Source of the DNA: Gemmatimonadaceae bacterium | Lineage (GTDB): Bacteria; Gemmatimonadota; Gemmatimonadetes; Gemmatimonadales; Gemmatimonadaceae | Direction of reading: 5' to 3' | NCBI GenBank assembly: GCA_025356185.1 | Contig: JANXUN010000476.1 | Span: 1 to 5,874 of the forward strand | DNA: 5,874 nt | In this document: positions 5,421 to 5,874 of the stretch, piece after piece | How positions within the stretch are numbered: the first letter of the stretch is position 1 | Layout of the letters: every line of letters starts with the position of its first letter | Position numbers and translations under genes: made by a program | The notes under the pieces: model-generated | The model's database searches: none | Told to the model about the DNA's origin: nothing | The model's input: only the letters and a program-made list of their open reading frames with translations

Positions 5421-5874
5421 ATGCGCACTCTCGCTGGCGTCTGCCTCGCCATGGCACTCTTGTGCGTGAGACCATTGCACGCGCAGGTGGTATCGTTGGA
5501 CTCGGTCGCGATCAACGATAGTACCATGGTCTACACGCTGGTGCTGCGCGACGGATCGAAGGTGATTGGCCGCGTTATGCAGGTGACGGCGGACTCGGTT
5601 CGCGTGCTGTCGTCGTCGGCGTCGACCACGCTATCACGCGCCGCCATTCGCGAAGTGCGTGCGTATCCCGCGTCCAGCATGCACGACGGCGAGCTGTGGC
5701 CCGAAAACCCACACGCAACGCGACTGTTATTTTCACCTACTGCGATTCCGTTGCGCAAAGGCGAGAGTTACTTCGCGGATTTTTGGGTGTTCGTGCTCAG
5801 CGCCGCCACGGGCATAACCGACCGATTCACGCTTGGCGGCGGCATGACGTTGGTGCCGGGATTGTCGATCAAAG
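5421..5874 (+). CDS. Secreted conserved protein of unknown function, 3' end outside the window
   Basis: The frame opens at ATG 5421 and stays open for 151 codons to the right edge. Residues 1-21 form a signal peptide (MRTL, hydrophobic core, cut after LHA-Q), so the product is exported. Residues 37-80 (LVLRDGSKVIGRVMQVTADSV and on) look like a small beta domain with alternating polar and hydrophobic residues. Then come WPENPHATRLLFSPTA (93-108), the RKGESYFADFWVF stretch (112-124) and GITDRFTLGGGMTLVPG (131-147). This pattern of aromatic beta strands with glycines suggests an outer-membrane or surface beta-sheet protein. I recall similar W-P-x-N-P-x-x-T-R / SPTA proteins annotated as hypothetical in Gemmatimonadota and Bacteroidota; no function is known to me. 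The codon use is like that of its neighbours. There is no ribosome site before the ATG. Confidence 0.8.
   Translation, partial: MRTLAGVCLAMALLCVRPLHAQVVSLDSVAINDSTMVYTLVLRDGSKVIGRVMQVTADSVRVLSSSASTTLSRAAIREVRAYPASSMHDGELWPENPHATRLLFSPTAIPLRKGESYFADFWVFVLSAATGITDRFTLGGGMTLVPGLSIK

Noticed and set aside
5531..5758. 75-codon minus-strand frame opposite the last gene
   Set aside because: It has no recognisable domain or ribosome site, and the plus-strand frame has a signal peptide and coherent motifs.

Overview
The window (about 58-60% G+C by eye) looks like chromosomal DNA from a free-living Gram-negative-type bacterium. Several gene products carry Sec signal peptides, and the last gene looks like an envelope protein. 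Its W-P-x-N-P-x-x-T-R and F-S-P-T-A signatures, together with the C-terminal helical-repeat fragment at the left edge, remind me of Gemmatimonadota. That placement rests on recall, not on a search, and is only moderately likely. I saw no mobile element, CRISPR array, tRNA or rRNA.

Layout, left to right: (1) the 3' end of a helical-repeat (TPR-like) protein on +; (2) a small exported cupin on -; (3) a divergent POT/PTR2-family transporter on +; (4) an exported one-cysteine MsrB on -; (5) a two-gene + operon (TAATG overlap) encoding the PYR and PP halves of a thiamine-diphosphate 2-oxoacid decarboxylase of the sulfopyruvate/phosphonopyruvate type; (6) an EamA/DMT permease on -; (7) the 5' part of a secreted conserved protein of unknown function on +, running off the right edge.

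Transcription units alternate strand almost gene by gene. This gives three divergent promoter regions (1033-1147, 3123-3294, 5328-5420) and three very tight convergent junctions: a 14-bp gap, a 22-bp gap and a 24-bp overlap. At two of the junctions a hairpin lies inside the coding end of the + gene. The one at 2475-2506 has a T-rich tail only on the minus strand, so it looks like the msrB terminator. Apart from the decarboxylase pair the genes look like independent units, and no single pathway joins them.

The least ordinary points are four. The decarboxylase operon has a 12-bp perfect palindrome exactly in the spacer of a plausible promoter whose start site would fall on the ATG (leaderless). 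The MsrB has only one cysteine. The POT transporter keeps its N-terminal proton-coupling motif but seems to lack the acidic residues of helices 7 and 10 and the usual bacterial insert helices. The substrate of the split decarboxylase is undefined. I did not find a clear previously undescribed multi-gene system.
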